From Coprobacter sp. (GTDB taxonomy: Bacteria > Bacteroidota > Bacteroidia > Bacteroidales > UBA11471): a DNA stretch of 64,000 nucleotides. Below the pieces are notes generated by a model. It saw nothing but the letters and a program-made list of their open reading frames with translations. It had not been told where the DNA came from and did no database searches. Position numbers and translations under genes: made by a program. The stretch covers positions 1 through 64,000 of the forward strand of contig JAFTRN010000042.1 in NCBI GenBank assembly GCA_017462265.1, read 5' to 3'. Shown here piece by piece: positions 26,572 through 36,483 of the stretch (its first letter is position 1; each line of letters begins with the position of its first letter).

Positions 26572-27813
26572 ATGAGTGAAAAAAATTCCATATTGAAAGG
26601 TGACGGCTATCTATGGGGTGTCTATATCGTATTGTGTATAGTCTCGATAATAGAGATGTTCAGTTCTACGAGTTATCTTATTCGCAACAGTCAGAATTTT
26701 ATGTGGCCTGTGATGCGTCAGATAGCGTTTGTCGTCGCCGGCATATCGGTGGTGACGATAATGCATAACTTTCATTATAAATGGGTGAAACTGATAATGA
26801 TTCTATTATTTCCGATAACGACGATACTATTGATAATCACATTGTTCGTGGGTCGCTGGTTGGGGGGCGAAGGACTTGGGTTCACACTGCAACCGTCGGA
26901 ATTGGCCAAATTGTGTATGATTATCACTTGCGCTTTCATATTAGCCAAGTATCAAGACAAGGAGCGTGGTGGCGCGAGTACCGAGGCATTTAAGTGGTGC
27001 CTGATAGTTACCGGCGGATTATGTGTCGTGATAGCGGTAGGTAATTTATCGACCGCCTTGTTGATGGGGTTGGTATGCTTCTGCATGATGATGATAGCCC
27101 GGGTAGAGTCTAAGAAACTGCTGATGTTATTCTCGATAGCCGCAGCTGCTGTAGCGATTTTGCTTACGGTATCGGTCGCAGTATATAAGTATGAAGAAAA
27201 GACCGGTGAACAGGTTTGGCTGTTGGGCGATAAATTGCGTCTCGAGGTGTGGGGTGAGCGATGTGTGAACTTCTTCAGCAATGATACCCCCCCCTGTAAA
27301 CAGCCTATCACCGATGAAAACCGCCAGGTACAACATGCCTATATGGCAGTGGCTAATAGTGGTGGTGTGGGAGTGCTTCCGGGCAACAGCCGCGGCCGCG
27401 ATTTCCTCCCCGAGGCCTACTCCGATTATATGTATGCCATCATTATCGAAGAGTGGGGGATAGTGGGTGCCATATTTATAATGGGTATCTATCTGTCATT
27501 GCTTTTACGAGCGGGGATTATAGCCCGCCGATGCGAAAAAGCTTATCCTGCATTCCTTATTACGGGATTGGCTATGATGATAGGTTTCCAGGCATTGGTC
27601 AATATGGGGGTATCTGTCGGCTTGTTTCCGGTTACAGGTCAGCCTCTCCCGTTGATAAGCCGTGGTGGAACGGCATTCCTCGTCATGAGTTCGTATTTCG
27701 GAATTATGTTGAGCGTGAGTCGATTTGCCAAGCAGGTGGGAAAAGATGATGCAAAAGAATTGGTAGAGGCGGACACTGTCGATTTGTCGGCGCCGAATCC
27801 GGTACAAAAATAG
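26572..27813 (+). CDS. ftsW: Septal peptidoglycan polymerase FtsW
   Basis: SEDS-family glycosyltransferase (413 residues, about ten membrane helices) that polymerises lipid II at the septum with FtsI. Family segments are QPSELAKLCMIITCAF, the loop with NSRGRDFLPEAYSDYMYAII (carrying the catalytic Asp/Glu region), EEWGIVGA and LPLISRGGTAFLV. I use the ATG at 26572 (MSEKNSI) and not the TTG one codon upstream. It starts 12 nt after murD. Confidence 0.95.
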   Translation: MSEKNSILKGDGYLWGVYIVLCIVSIIEMFSSTSYLIRNSQNFMWPVMRQIAFVVAGISVVTIMHNFHYKWVKLIMILLFPITTILLIITLFVGRWLGGEGLGFTLQPSELAKLCMIITCAFILAKYQDKERGGASTEAFKWCLIVTGGLCVVIAVGNLSTALLMGLVCFCMMMIARVESKKLLMLFSIAAAAVAILLTVSVAVYKYEEKTGEQVWLLGDKLRLEVWGERCVNFFSNDTPPCKQPITDENRQVQHAYMAVANSGGVGVLPGNSRGRDFLPEAYSDYMYAIIIEEWGIVGAIFIMGIYLSLLLRAGIIARRCEKAYPAFLITGLAMMIGFQALVNMGVSVGLFPVTGQPLPLISRGGTAFLVMSSYFGIMLSVSRFAKQVGKDDAKELVEADTVDLSAPNPVQK

Positions 27814-27843
27814 GAGGCTGTTTTTAGGAATTCTTACAGCTTC
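27814..27843 (+). repeat. Short imperfect inverted repeat between ftsW and murG
   Basis: GAGGCTGT and ACAGCTTC bracket an AT-rich core. Both halves resemble the two ends of the element at 58972-59306, so this may be a collapsed relative, or simply a small hairpin. Confidence 0.3.
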
Positions 27844-27858
27844 ACAAATACAAAGAAT

Positions 27859-28965
27859 ATGGCAAAATTAAGAATGTTGGTCAGCGGAGGCGGCACAGGA
27901 GGGCATATATTCCCTGCAATCTCTATCGCCAATGCTGTGAAAGAGAAATGTCCCGATGCCGAAATCCTTTTTGTCGGGGCCGAAAACCGTATGGAGATGG
28001 AAAAAGTCCCGGCAGCGGGATATAAAATCGTAGGTCTTCCGGTAAGTGGATTTTCTCGCAGACAGATATGGAAAAATTTCAAGGTGCTGTATCGTTTGGC
28101 AAAAAGTATCTCCCGGGCAAAAAAGATTGTGAAAGATTTCAATCCCGATATTGCTGTGGGTGTGGGAGGGTATGCCAGCGGTCCTACCCTGTGGGCGGCG
28201 GCTTGCAAGGGTGTGCCTACGCTTATACAAGAGCAGAATTCTTATGCCGGTGTCACCAATAAACTATTGGCTTCGAAAGCCGTGAAGATATGTGTGGCGT
28301 ATGAAAATATGGAGCGATTTTTCCCCAAGGAGCGAATAGTCATGACGGGAAATCCTGTGCGTCAGGCGTTGCAAGAGGTTACTTGCACTCGCGAAGAGGC
28401 GGTTCGATTTTTCGACCTCGATCCGGCGAAGAAGGTAATTCTCATCGTGGGCGGAAGTTTGGGGGCACGCACCCTCAATCAGAGTGTAATTGCGTCGCTC
28501 GGCGAGATATCCGATGAGGTGCAAATTATATGGCAGAGTGGTAAATATTACGATGAATCCGCACGTCAGGCGTTAGCCGGTGGCGAATATCCGCATATCA
28601 AACAAATGCCCTTTATTTCTCGCATGGATATGGCCTATAAGGCGGCCGACTTGGTAATATCCCGGGCCGGGGCGGGTTCTATATCCGAGCTCTGTCTGCT
28701 GGGAAAACCGGCAATACTTGTGCCGTCGCCCAATGTGGCAGAGGATCATCAGACTAAGAATGCGCAGGCACTCTTGGAAAAGGGCGCGGCACTGCTCATA
28801 CCCGATGTCGAGGCGGTATCGCGCCTTATGCACACGGCCCTGGATATCGTGCGGAATGATGTGTTGCTGGTGAATATGCAACAGCGCATACAAGCCTTGG
28901 CACAACGCGATTCGGCGGCACGTATTGCCGATATTATTCTCGAAATAGTAGGAGAGAAAGCATGA
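27859..28965 (+). CDS. murG: Lipid II synthase MurG
   Basis: Membrane-associated GT28 glycosyltransferase adding GlcNAc to lipid I. The 368-residue protein has the N-terminal GGGTGGHIFPAI loop, VGVGGYASGPTLWAA, and the C-terminal UDP-GlcNAc site SRAGAGSISELCLLGKPAIL. murC follows with a 4-nt overlap. Confidence 0.97.
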   Translation: MAKLRMLVSGGGTGGHIFPAISIANAVKEKCPDAEILFVGAENRMEMEKVPAAGYKIVGLPVSGFSRRQIWKNFKVLYRLAKSISRAKKIVKDFNPDIAVGVGGYASGPTLWAAACKGVPTLIQEQNSYAGVTNKLLASKAVKICVAYENMERFFPKERIVMTGNPVRQALQEVTCTREEAVRFFDLDPAKKVILIVGGSLGARTLNQSVIASLGEISDEVQIIWQSGKYYDESARQALAGGEYPHIKQMPFISRMDMAYKAADLVISRAGAGSISELCLLGKPAILVPSPNVAEDHQTKNAQALLEKGAALLIPDVEAVSRLMHTALDIVRNDVLLVNMQQRIQALAQRDSAARIADIILEIVGEKA

Positions 28966-30341
28966 AACCGATAACAGCATATACGTCGCTCTATTTTGTC
29001 GGAGCCGGTGGTATAGGAATGAGCGCGTTGGTGCGCTATTTCCTTGCTAAGGGTTATGCCGTGGCCGGATATGACAAGACGCCATCGGCGCTGACCACGG
29101 CATTGGAAAGCGAGGGCGCCCGATTGGTATATGACGAGGCGGTGGAGCTGATTCCTGCGGATTTCCGGAATCCTGAAACGACGTTGGTCGTATATACTCC
29201 GGCCGTACCCGATACGCATGAGGGATTGTCCTATTTTCGAGCATCGGGTTTCACGGTCGTGAAGCGTGCCGAGTTGTTGGGATTGATAACCCGGTCGAGC
29301 CGAGGGCTGTGCATTGCCGGTACTCATGGTAAGACCACGACATCGAGTATGGTGGCCCACATTTTGGCACAATCCTCGATAGGATGCAGTGCCTTTTTGG
29401 GGGGGATACTCAAGAATTATGATAGCAACCTCATACTCTCCGATGATAGCGATTTGGTAGTGATAGAGGCCGATGAGTACGATCGTTCGTTTCATCATTT
29501 GCGCCCCTATATGGCGGTAATCACGGCTACCGATGCCGACCATCTCGATATATATGGTACCTATGAAGCCTATCTCGAAAGTTTTCGCTATTTCACCTCG
29601 CTAATATGCGAAAATGGCGTATTAATCGTAAAAAAAGGACTTCGTCTGCAACCCGATGTCGCTCCCGGGGTGACGGTTTATACCTATTCGCTCGATGCCG
29701 GAGGCGATTTCTATGCTCGCAACATCAGGATAGGCGATGGCCGTATCGTGTTTGACTTTGTGACGCCCGAGGGGGAAATTTCCGATATAGAACTCGGCGT
29801 GCCGGTACGCATCAATATAGAGAATGGTGTAGCCGCCATGGCTATAGCCCTGCTCAATGGTGCGACACCCGACGAAATACGCCGAGCCATGAAGAGTTTT
29901 TCGGGTGCGCGTCGCCGATTCGACTATTGGGTGCGCGAGAAAGATGTGGTACTTATCGACGATTACGCCCATCACCCCGATGAAATATCGGCCAGTCTCT
30001 CGTCTGTGCGGGCCTTATATCCCGATAAAAAAATTTCGGTGATATTTCAGCCGCATTTATACACTCGCACACGCGATTTTTGCGATGAATTCGCCAAATC
30101 GCTATCGTTGGCCGACGAATTGATATTGCTCGAAATATATCCGGCACGCGAATTGCCCCTGCCCGGAGTGACCTCGCAAATAATATTTGACAAGGTAAAA
30201 TGCGAAAAGAAAGAACTTTGCTTGAAAGAAAAGTTGCTCGAAACAATAAAAGAGCGTAACTTTGAGGTCTTAATTACATTGGGTGCCGGCGATATAGATC
30301 GTTTGTTGCCCGAAATACGCGATATTCTGCTGAAAAAATGA
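28962..30341 (+). CDS. murC: UDP-MurNAc:L-alanine ligase MurC
   Basis: Adds the first stem-peptide residue. The 459-residue protein has the N-terminal Rossmann loop GAGGIGMSALVRYFL, the ATP loop GTHGKTT beginning at residue 120, and IEADEYDRSFHHLRP and DYAHHPDEISASL. It overlaps murG and ftsQ by ATGA junctions, so the three are translationally coupled. Confidence 0.97.
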   Translation: MKPITAYTSLYFVGAGGIGMSALVRYFLAKGYAVAGYDKTPSALTTALESEGARLVYDEAVELIPADFRNPETTLVVYTPAVPDTHEGLSYFRASGFTVVKRAELLGLITRSSRGLCIAGTHGKTTTSSMVAHILAQSSIGCSAFLGGILKNYDSNLILSDDSDLVVIEADEYDRSFHHLRPYMAVITATDADHLDIYGTYEAYLESFRYFTSLICENGVLIVKKGLRLQPDVAPGVTVYTYSLDAGGDFYARNIRIGDGRIVFDFVTPEGEISDIELGVPVRINIENGVAAMAIALLNGATPDEIRRAMKSFSGARRRFDYWVREKDVVLIDDYAHHPDEISASLSSVRALYPDKKISVIFQPHLYTRTRDFCDEFAKSLSLADELILLEIYPARELPLPGVTSQIIFDKVKCEKKELCLKEKLLETIKERNFEVLITLGAGDIDRLLPEIRDILLKK

Positions 30342-31066
30342 GAAAAACGTTAGCTTACATATTTGCCGTCGTGCTTTCGTTCTACTTGTTGGTATCATAC
30401 TGGTGGGGCGATTCGAAAGCGCACAGCCGTGAATATGCAGGTTTGCGGGTAGAGGTGAAAGACAGCGCCCGTGCCCGATATTTATCGGCGTTGGAATTGA
30501 AAACCTATATCGAGAAACGAATATCGATGCGGAAGGGTGAGCCGGTCATTACGATTTCTACCGACTCTATTGAGACGATATTGTCGGAAAATCGGTTGAT
30601 AAGCCGAGTCAATTGCTACGCCACCCCATCGGGATTGATACGAGTGGATATATGGCAACGTATTCCCATCTTGCGGGTAATGGACGGCGAGAAATCCTAT
30701 TTTATCGATGAAACCGGCATTATCATACCCGGGCCCATGCCTGTGGCCGTGCATGTGCCTGTCGCCACGGGCAATATATCGCAAGAGTTTGCCTGTACCG
30801 AATTATACGATTTTGCCCGATTCTTGCAGAAAAACAAGTTCTGGCATGCGCAGATAGCTCAGATATATATTACCGACAAGCACGAGGTAGAAATCATACC
30901 CCGGGTAGGCGAGCACCGTATAGTGATGGGTGATCTCGGTAATTATGAGGAGAAACTCAATAATCTGCGCTGTTTCTACGATCAGGCACTTTCGCGGTGT
31001 GGCTGGAACAAGTATCATACAATCAATCTGAAATACAAAGATCAGATTGTGGCCACACGAAAATGA
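30338..31066 (+). CDS. ftsQ: Cell division protein FtsQ
   Basis: 242-residue bitopic protein: short cytoplasmic N-terminus, one helix at about 5-22 (LAYIFAVVLSFYLLVSYWW), then POTRA and beta domains (for example RVNCYATPSGLIRVDIWQRI and VEIIPRVGEHRIVMGD). It links early and late division proteins. The context between murC and ftsA is standard. Confidence 0.9.
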   Translation: MRKTLAYIFAVVLSFYLLVSYWWGDSKAHSREYAGLRVEVKDSARARYLSALELKTYIEKRISMRKGEPVITISTDSIETILSENRLISRVNCYATPSGLIRVDIWQRIPILRVMDGEKSYFIDETGIIIPGPMPVAVHVPVATGNISQEFACTELYDFARFLQKNKFWHAQIAQIYITDKHEVEIIPRVGEHRIVMGDLGNYEEKLNNLRCFYDQALSRCGWNKYHTINLKYKDQIVATRK

Positions 31067-31111
31067 TAAGATACGAAAATTAAAAATCAACACAACGACC
31101 AACATCACGAT

Positions 31112-32446
31112 ATGAAAGAGGAACAAAAGAAAAAATATATCGTAGCCGTAGAATTTGGCTCGAGTCGTATATCCATGGCTGCCGGCTATCACGATGAGAA
31201 AGACAACAGGTTTGTCGTCGATGCAATAGAGACTGTAGAGAGTGGTGGTTGTGTAAAACGCGGTAGGGTTATCAATGTGGCCGATGCTGAGTATAAAGTA
31301 TCGTCTCTGAAAAAACGGCTCGAAAATCGTATATCTCCCTATAAAATAACCCAAGTGTATGTGGGGGTAGGCGGTCAATCGATACGCTCGGTAGAGCATC
31401 GCTTGGTTTACCCCATTTCATCTGATATTGCCATTGACGAAACGTTGCTTCAAGAAATGGCACAAGAGGTGGGAAAGCGTGTATTGGGCAACAACCTGAC
31501 AGTGTTTGATGTCGTAATGGGTGAGTGCCGTGTCGATGACCGTGTAACCGCCAATCCTTGTGGAGAATATGGCTCAGAGATACAGGTGTCGTATCGCTTG
31601 ATAGTCGGCAATGAACGCCATAAACGCAACCTCGAGAAGGTGTTTTCTAATCTGAAATTTTCTGTGGCCGGATATATCGTGACGGCAGTGGCAACGGCAA
31701 AGGCGGCCGTATCGGCCGAAGAACGTCGTCAAGGTCTCGCGATACTCGACTGTGGAGCCGAAACCACCACATTGTCGATATTTCGTGACGGATACCTCTC
31801 ATACCTGGTGACAATTCCGTTGGGTGGAAAAAATATCACCCGGGATATCTGCGACTTACATATTACCGAGAATGAGGCCGAGGAGTTGAAACGGGTGTAT
31901 GAACCGCGTCGTTCCGAAGGCCTGTCATTGCCCGAGGCCTGGCAACAACAGGGTTATATACTTGATATTAAGCCCGAAACACTGGAAGAGGTGATTGTGG
32001 CGCGTCTCGGCGAGATTATAGCCAACGTAACCCACCAAATCGATGAGTCGCGACAAAAACAATTCCTCAACGGAGGAATGACATTGGTGGGAGGCGCGGC
32101 TCTGCTTAAAGGCTTGCGAGAACAATTGAAGAGAGAGACGGCACTTGACGTAATTATTGGTACGGTAGTAGATGTGTCGATGCCTCGCGGACGTGGAGCC
32201 GGCACGATATACGCCCCTATCGTAGGCTTGTTGCTGTCGGGCGACAAGGAGTGCGCAACTTGCGAGGTCGCCCAACCGCAGAAACAGGACACTCCACAAG
32301 AGGGAAAATCGCAAATAGTCTCCGAGACACAGTCCGTAACGGAAACGCAAAGTGTTCCCAAGGATAAATCACAGAGAAATCCACGTGCCGGCATTTCTAC
32401 TCTTTTTGAGATAGCAAAGGGTTGGGTAAACGATGAAGATAACTGA
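31112..32446 (+). CDS. ftsA: Cell division protein FtsA
   Basis: Actin-like ATPase that tethers FtsZ filaments to the membrane. The 444 residues include the phosphate-1 loop VAVEFGSSRISMAAGYH, ILDCGAETTTLSIF (phosphate 2) and GGAALLKGLREQL. A Gln/Ser/Thr-rich linker (about 385-425) precedes the C-terminal amphipathic membrane-targeting helix STLFEIAKGWVN. The end overlaps the first codons of ftsZ by 14 nt if ftsZ starts at 32433. Confidence 0.95.
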   Translation: MKEEQKKKYIVAVEFGSSRISMAAGYHDEKDNRFVVDAIETVESGGCVKRGRVINVADAEYKVSSLKKRLENRISPYKITQVYVGVGGQSIRSVEHRLVYPISSDIAIDETLLQEMAQEVGKRVLGNNLTVFDVVMGECRVDDRVTANPCGEYGSEIQVSYRLIVGNERHKRNLEKVFSNLKFSVAGYIVTAVATAKAAVSAEERRQGLAILDCGAETTTLSIFRDGYLSYLVTIPLGGKNITRDICDLHITENEAEELKRVYEPRRSEGLSLPEAWQQQGYILDIKPETLEEVIVARLGEIIANVTHQIDESRQKQFLNGGMTLVGGAALLKGLREQLKRETALDVIIGTVVDVSMPRGRGAGTIYAPIVGLLLSGDKECATCEVAQPQKQDTPQEGKSQIVSETQSVTETQSVPKDKSQRNPRAGISTLFEIAKGWVNDEDN

Positions 32447-33668
32447 TAAACATTTACGACGTATGGAAGTAGAAAGACCGCAAATAATAGTGGATAACCA
32501 TCGGGAATTGCCAGCCGTAATCAAGGTCGTAGGTGTAGGTGGTGGTGGCGGAAATGCCGTTGAGAATATGTATAAGACGGGTATAAAAGATGTGTTCTTC
32601 ACTCTTTGTAATACCGATCGTCAGGCGATGCAAAATACACTGATACCTCAGACATTGGTGTTAGGTCCGGGCTTGGGAGCCGGTGGAGTCCCTGAAAAAG
32701 GTCGTCAATTGGCCGAGGATAGCGTGAAAGATATCAAGACCTTGTTCGAAGGGGTGGATATGACCTTTATTACCGCCGGAATGGGTGGTGGTACCGGTAC
32801 CGGAGCATCTCCTGTCGTGGCTCGTGTCGCCAAGGAAATGGGAGTACTTACCGTAGGTATTGTGACGTTGCCTTTTTATTTCGAGGGCGATATCAAAATA
32901 CAACAAGCTATAGACGGTGCCAAAGAGTTGGCTAAGAATGTCGATGCGTTACTTGTCATTTGTAATGAGAATTTGCAGAAAGTATATCCCGATTTGGGTT
33001 TATGGAATGCTTTTGCCAAGGCCGATGATATACTGACTATAGCGGCCAAAAGTATCGCCGAAGTGATAACCGTGAAGGGGTATATCAACGTCGACTTCAA
33101 TGATGTGAAATCGGTTCTGCAAGATGGTGGGGTAGCGGTGATGAGTACGGGTTATGGTGAAGGGCATAATCGTATCACCAAAGCTCTCGATGACGCTCTA
33201 CATTCTCCGCTGATGGCGTCGAGTAATATCCATAAGGCGAAAAAGATACTTATCAACCTCTATATGTCACGACAGGATAGTGATGAGCAGGTGGTTGTAA
33301 AGGAACTTCGACAACTGAATGATTTTGCCAAGAAATTCAAGGACGCCGGGGTAGCAGTAAAAACCATTACAGGAATGACGCAAGACGACACCCTGGGAAA
33401 CAAGGTGAAAATTACAATTCTTGCATCGGATTTTGTTGATGGCGGATCGTTAGATGATATTGGTACATTATATGAAGAGGAAAAAGAATATGTGGTGTTT
33501 ACCGCAGCTCAGCTCGACGACAATGCCGTGCTCGAAATGGTGGATCGTTCGCCGACTTATAAACGCTCGTCGGATTTCCTTGATCAGTTGGCCAATATAG
33601 CTGTTGCGGAGCCTGTCGCAGAGACACCGGTGATAAGAGCCGATGGAGCCATACAATTTGGAGATTAA
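32433..33668 (+). CDS. ftsZ: Cell division protein FtsZ
   Basis: Tubulin-like GTPase that forms the Z ring. Visible are [14 protein letters not shown] (nucleotide loop) and [15 protein letters not shown] (GTP-binding T4 loop). The T7 region near residues 195-215 is less certain by eye. The 411-residue protein has only about 80 residues after the GTPase core and ends [11 protein letters not shown], with no standard IPAYLRR-like tail. [18 protein letters not shown] around 365-382 may serve as the FtsA-binding tail. The ATG at 32433 overlaps ftsA; an alternative in-frame ATG is at 32463. Confidence 0.95.
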   Translation: MKITDKHLRRMEVERPQIIVDNHRELPAVIKVVGVGGGGGNAVENMYKTGIKDVFFTLCNTDRQAMQNTLIPQTLVLGPGLGAGGVPEKGRQLAEDSVKDIKTLFEGVDMTFITAGMGGGTGTGASPVVARVAKEMGVLTVGIVTLPFYFEGDIKIQQAIDGAKELAKNVDALLVICNENLQKVYPDLGLWNAFAKADDILTIAAKSIAEVITVKGYINVDFNDVKSVLQDGGVAVMSTGYGEGHNRITKALDDALHSPLMASSNIHKAKKILINLYMSRQDSDEQVVVKELRQLNDFAKKFKDAGVAVKTITGMTQDDTLGNKVKITILASDFVDGGSLDDIGTLYEEEKEYVVFTAAQLDDNAVLEMVDRSPTYKRSSDFLDQLANIAVAEPVAETPVIRADGAIQFGD

Positions 33669-33708
33669 GAAATCAAGGTAGATATAAAAAGATTAAAAAT
33701 ATAGAATT

Positions 33709-34158
33709 ATGAGTTTGTTCGATCAAATCAGTAATGACATCAAAGCCGCCATGTTGGCCCGCGATAAGCAACGTCTCGAAGCCTTGCGCGGTATCAAAAA
33801 AGAATTTATCGAAGCCAAAACCGCCAAGGGAGCCGATGGTGAACTTGCCGATGACGTGGCGATGAAAATACTCGCTAAAATGGCAAAACAACGTAGGGAA
33901 AGCGCGCAGATATATACCGAGCAGAATCGTCCCGACCTGGCTGAGCCCGAACTTGCCGAGGCTGCTGTCATAGAGTCGTATCTGCCCCAACCTATGAGCG
34001 ATGAGGAACTCTCGGCTGTCATCAAGGAAATTATAACCGAGGTGGGGGCTTCGTCGATAAAAGAGATGGGTAAAGTCATGGGCGTGGCTTCCAAAAAATT
34101 GGCCGGTAAAGCCGACGGAAAAGCTATATCCGACAAGGTAAAAGCCTTGTTGGCATAA
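33709..34158 (+). CDS. GatB/YqeY domain protein
   Basis: 149-residue all-helical protein of the YqeY family, which resembles the tRNA-binding tail of GatB. Typical segments are KAAMLARDKQRLEALRGIKK, RRESAQIYTEQNRPDLAE and ESYLPQPMSDEEL. A role in tRNA amidation or tRNA binding is suggested by the family but not proven. It lies 40 nt after ftsZ and the same distance before serS. Confidence 0.9.
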   Translation: MSLFDQISNDIKAAMLARDKQRLEALRGIKKEFIEAKTAKGADGELADDVAMKILAKMAKQRRESAQIYTEQNRPDLAEPELAEAAVIESYLPQPMSDEELSAVIKEIITEVGASSIKEMGKVMGVASKKLAGKADGKAISDKVKALLA

Positions 34159-34197
34159 GCGTATAAAAAATCAAAACAACTTCTAAAATTATAGATT

Positions 34198-35469
34198 ATG
34201 CTTACACTTGCCGCTATTAAAGAGAATCCCGAAGAGATTATTCGGAAGTTGGCAAAAAAACATTTCGATGCCCGTGAAGCCATCGAAAAAGTGTTGGAAC
34301 TCGATAAGGTGCGTCGTGCGTCGCAGGTCGAGCTCGATGCAAGCCTTTCCAATCTGAAAGGTTTGGCCGCACAAATCGGTAAACTGATGAAAGAGGGCAA
34401 CGTGGCCGAGGCCGAAGCCGTGAAACAGCAAGTTGCCGATATAAAAGAGGCCAATAAGAAACTCGAGGAGAATATGACTTCGGCCGAGAATGGTATTACC
34501 GAGATATTGCTTTCTGTACCCAATACCCCTTGTGATATGGTGCCCGAAGGTCGTACCGCCGAAGACAATCTGGTAGAACGCTCGGGTGGTGTGGTACCCG
34601 CACTTCCTGCCGATGCTATGCCTCACTGGGACTTGGCTCGCAAATACGATCTCATCGACTTCGAGCTCGGTGTGAAGATTACCGGTGCCGGTTTTCCTGT
34701 ATATAAAGGAAAGGGAGCCCGCTTGCAACGTGCCCTCATCAGTTTCTTCCTCGATAATGCCCGCGAAGCCGGCTATCTCGAAATACAACCTCCTTATGTG
34801 GTAAATGCCGCGTCGGGATATGGTACGGGACAACTGCCCGATAAAGAGGGCCAAATGTATCACTGTAATGATGACGACCTCTATCTCATTCCTACTGCAG
34901 AAGTCCCAGTCACGAATATCTATCGCGATGTGATACTCGATGAGGCACAACTCCCGATACGCAACACCGCCTACTCGGCCTGTTTCCGTCGCGAGGCCGG
35001 CTCTTACGGAAAAGATGTACGAGGTCTCAACCGTCTGCACCAATTCGATAAGGTGGAAATTGTGCAAATACAGCACCCCGACCACTCATACGAGTCGCTG
35101 ACCGAGATGGTAAATTACGTACAGACCTTGGTCGAGAAACTTGAACTTCCGTGGCGTATCTTGCGCCTGTGTGGTGGTGATATGAGCTTCACGTCGGCCA
35201 TAACCTTCGACTTTGAAGTGTTCTCGGCAGCCCAACAACGCTGGCTCGAGGTAAGCTCGGTATCGAACTTTGAGAGCTATCAAGCCAATCGCTTGAAATG
35301 CCGTTTCCGTGGTGCCGATAAGAAGATACGCCTCGCTCATACCCTCAACGGTAGCGCCTTGGCATTACCTCGTATCGTAGCCGCTCTGCTCGAAAACAAC
35401 CAGACGCCCGAAGGTATTCGCATACCGAAGGCCCTTGTCCCCTACACCGGTTTCGACATTATCGATTGA
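34198..35469 (+). CDS. serS: Seryl-tRNA synthetase
   Basis: Class II synthetase charging tRNA-Ser. The 423-residue protein begins with the long antiparallel coiled-coil arm (about 25-105) that contacts the tRNA variable arm. Motif 2 is FRREAGSYGKDVRGLNRLHQF, beginning around residue 262. Motif 3 is NGSALALPRIVAALLEN near residue 385. It is followed by a strong terminator, ending the long plus-strand block that begins at rsmH. Confidence 0.97.
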   Translation: MLTLAAIKENPEEIIRKLAKKHFDAREAIEKVLELDKVRRASQVELDASLSNLKGLAAQIGKLMKEGNVAEAEAVKQQVADIKEANKKLEENMTSAENGITEILLSVPNTPCDMVPEGRTAEDNLVERSGGVVPALPADAMPHWDLARKYDLIDFELGVKITGAGFPVYKGKGARLQRALISFFLDNAREAGYLEIQPPYVVNAASGYGTGQLPDKEGQMYHCNDDDLYLIPTAEVPVTNIYRDVILDEAQLPIRNTAYSACFRREAGSYGKDVRGLNRLHQFDKVEIVQIQHPDHSYESLTEMVNYVQTLVEKLELPWRILRLCGGDMSFTSAITFDFEVFSAAQQRWLEVSSVSNFESYQANRLKCRFRGADKKIRLAHTLNGSALALPRIVAALLENNQTPEGIRIPKALVPYTGFDIID

Positions 35470-35489
35470 TCGTAGTTGAATATATAATG

Positions 35490-35520
35490 ATGGGAGGTGC
35501 TATGTGCCTCCCATTTTTTT
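35490..35520 (+). terminator. Terminator after serS
   Basis: ATGGGAGG / CCTCCCAT stem with a 9-nt loop, followed by seven T. Confidence 0.9.
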
Positions 35521-35552
35521 GCAGATGAAGTTGCTTTTATATATAGAACGAT

Positions 35553-35560
35553 TACCTTTG
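35553..35560 (+). promoter_or_regulatory. Promoter -7 box for the short-chain dehydrogenase
   Basis: TACCTTTG, 23 nt before the ATG at 35584, with a weak -33 candidate TTGC at 35531. Confidence 0.55.
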
Positions 35561-35583
35561 TTGTGTAAATCAAAAATACAGAT

Positions 35584-36321
35584 ATGAAACGTATAGTGAT
35601 AGTGGGAGCGACTTCGGGTATAGGTATGGAGGTGGCTCGGCTGTATATCGCCGCCGGTTGGCGAGTGGGTGTGGCAGGACGTCGTGTCGAACGATTGGAA
35701 CCATTACGTGAACTTGCACCCGACAGGGTTGTTATCGCTCGCATAGATATTACAACCGACGACGCTCCCGAGGCGCTGATGGCATTGGTCGATGCCGTGG
35801 GTGGAATGGATACCTATTTTCACGTTTCCGGAATTGGAAAACAGAATATCACGCTCGATCCCTCGGTAGAGATGCGAACGATGGAAACTAATGTGTCGGG
35901 GTTTACCCGCATGGTAATGGTGGCATATAATTATTTTGCCGAACATACCGGCGGACATATTGCCGTGGTATCGTCGATTGCCGGCACGCAGGGCCTTGGT
36001 GTGGCTCCGGCCTATTCGGCGACAAAACGATTTCAGAATACTTATATCGACGCGCTCGCCCAGCAGGCACACATACGCAAATTGAATATAATGTTTACCG
36101 ATATACGACCGGGATTTGTGGCCACCGATTTGCTCGATGGTGATAACCATTATCCGATGATGATGTCGGTAGAGCCTGTGGCGCGAAAGATTTTCCGAGC
36201 TGTCGAACATCGTCGCCGTCGTGCGGTAATCGATTGGAAGTATGGCATATTGGTATTCTTCTGGCGGCTTATACCGGCTTATATATGGCAACGTCTCCCC
36301 ATAAAGACACGCAAGAAATAA
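35584..36321 (+). CDS. Short-chain dehydrogenase/reductase
   Basis: NAD(P)-dependent oxidoreductase of 245 residues. The cofactor loop is VGATSGIGMEVARLY, the catalytic Tyr-Lys pair is in APAYSATKRFQ, and an upstream VVSSIAG segment gives the catalytic Ser. A C-terminal hydrophobic stretch (YGILVFFWRLIPAYIWQRL) may associate with a membrane. The substrate is unknown. It is alone between terminators, with its own promoter. Confidence 0.92.
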   Translation: MKRIVIVGATSGIGMEVARLYIAAGWRVGVAGRRVERLEPLRELAPDRVVIARIDITTDDAPEALMALVDAVGGMDTYFHVSGIGKQNITLDPSVEMRTMETNVSGFTRMVMVAYNYFAEHTGGHIAVVSSIAGTQGLGVAPAYSATKRFQNTYIDALAQQAHIRKLNIMFTDIRPGFVATDLLDGDNHYPMMMSVEPVARKIFRAVEHRRRRAVIDWKYGILVFFWRLIPAYIWQRLPIKTRKK

Positions 36322-36359
36322 AATGCAGAAAGCCTCCACAAGGAGGCTTTCTGCATTTT
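36320..36359. terminator. Bidirectional terminator
   Basis: 18-bp perfect stem (AAAATGCAGAAAGCCTCC and its complement) with a 4-nt loop. It serves the SDR gene on the plus strand and the epimerase unit on the minus strand. Confidence 0.92.
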
Positions 36360-36368
36360 ATATAAAGG

Positions 36369-36470
36369 TTAAAAATCAAACCACATTAAAAACAAACCAA
36401 TAATAAATATTATTATCTTAATAATTATCGGCAATGCTATAATAAAAAGTAAAATTTGAATTAACCTCAT
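36369..36470 (-). CDS. Possible 33-residue single-pass membrane peptide
   Basis: ATG at 36470 to TAA at 36369-36371, reading MRLIQILLFIIALP at the start and GLFLMWFDF at the end. Almost all residues are Ile, Leu or Phe, with a single Lys in the middle. It starts 13 nt after the epimerase stop and ends about 10 nt before the shared terminator, so it would be the last cistron of that transcript. AT-rich DNA easily gives hydrophobic frames by chance, so this is tentative. No function can be named. Confidence 0.3.
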   Translation of the reverse strand: MRLIQILLFIIALPIIIKIIIFIIGLFLMWFDF

Positions 36471-36483
36471 ATATCAATAGGAA

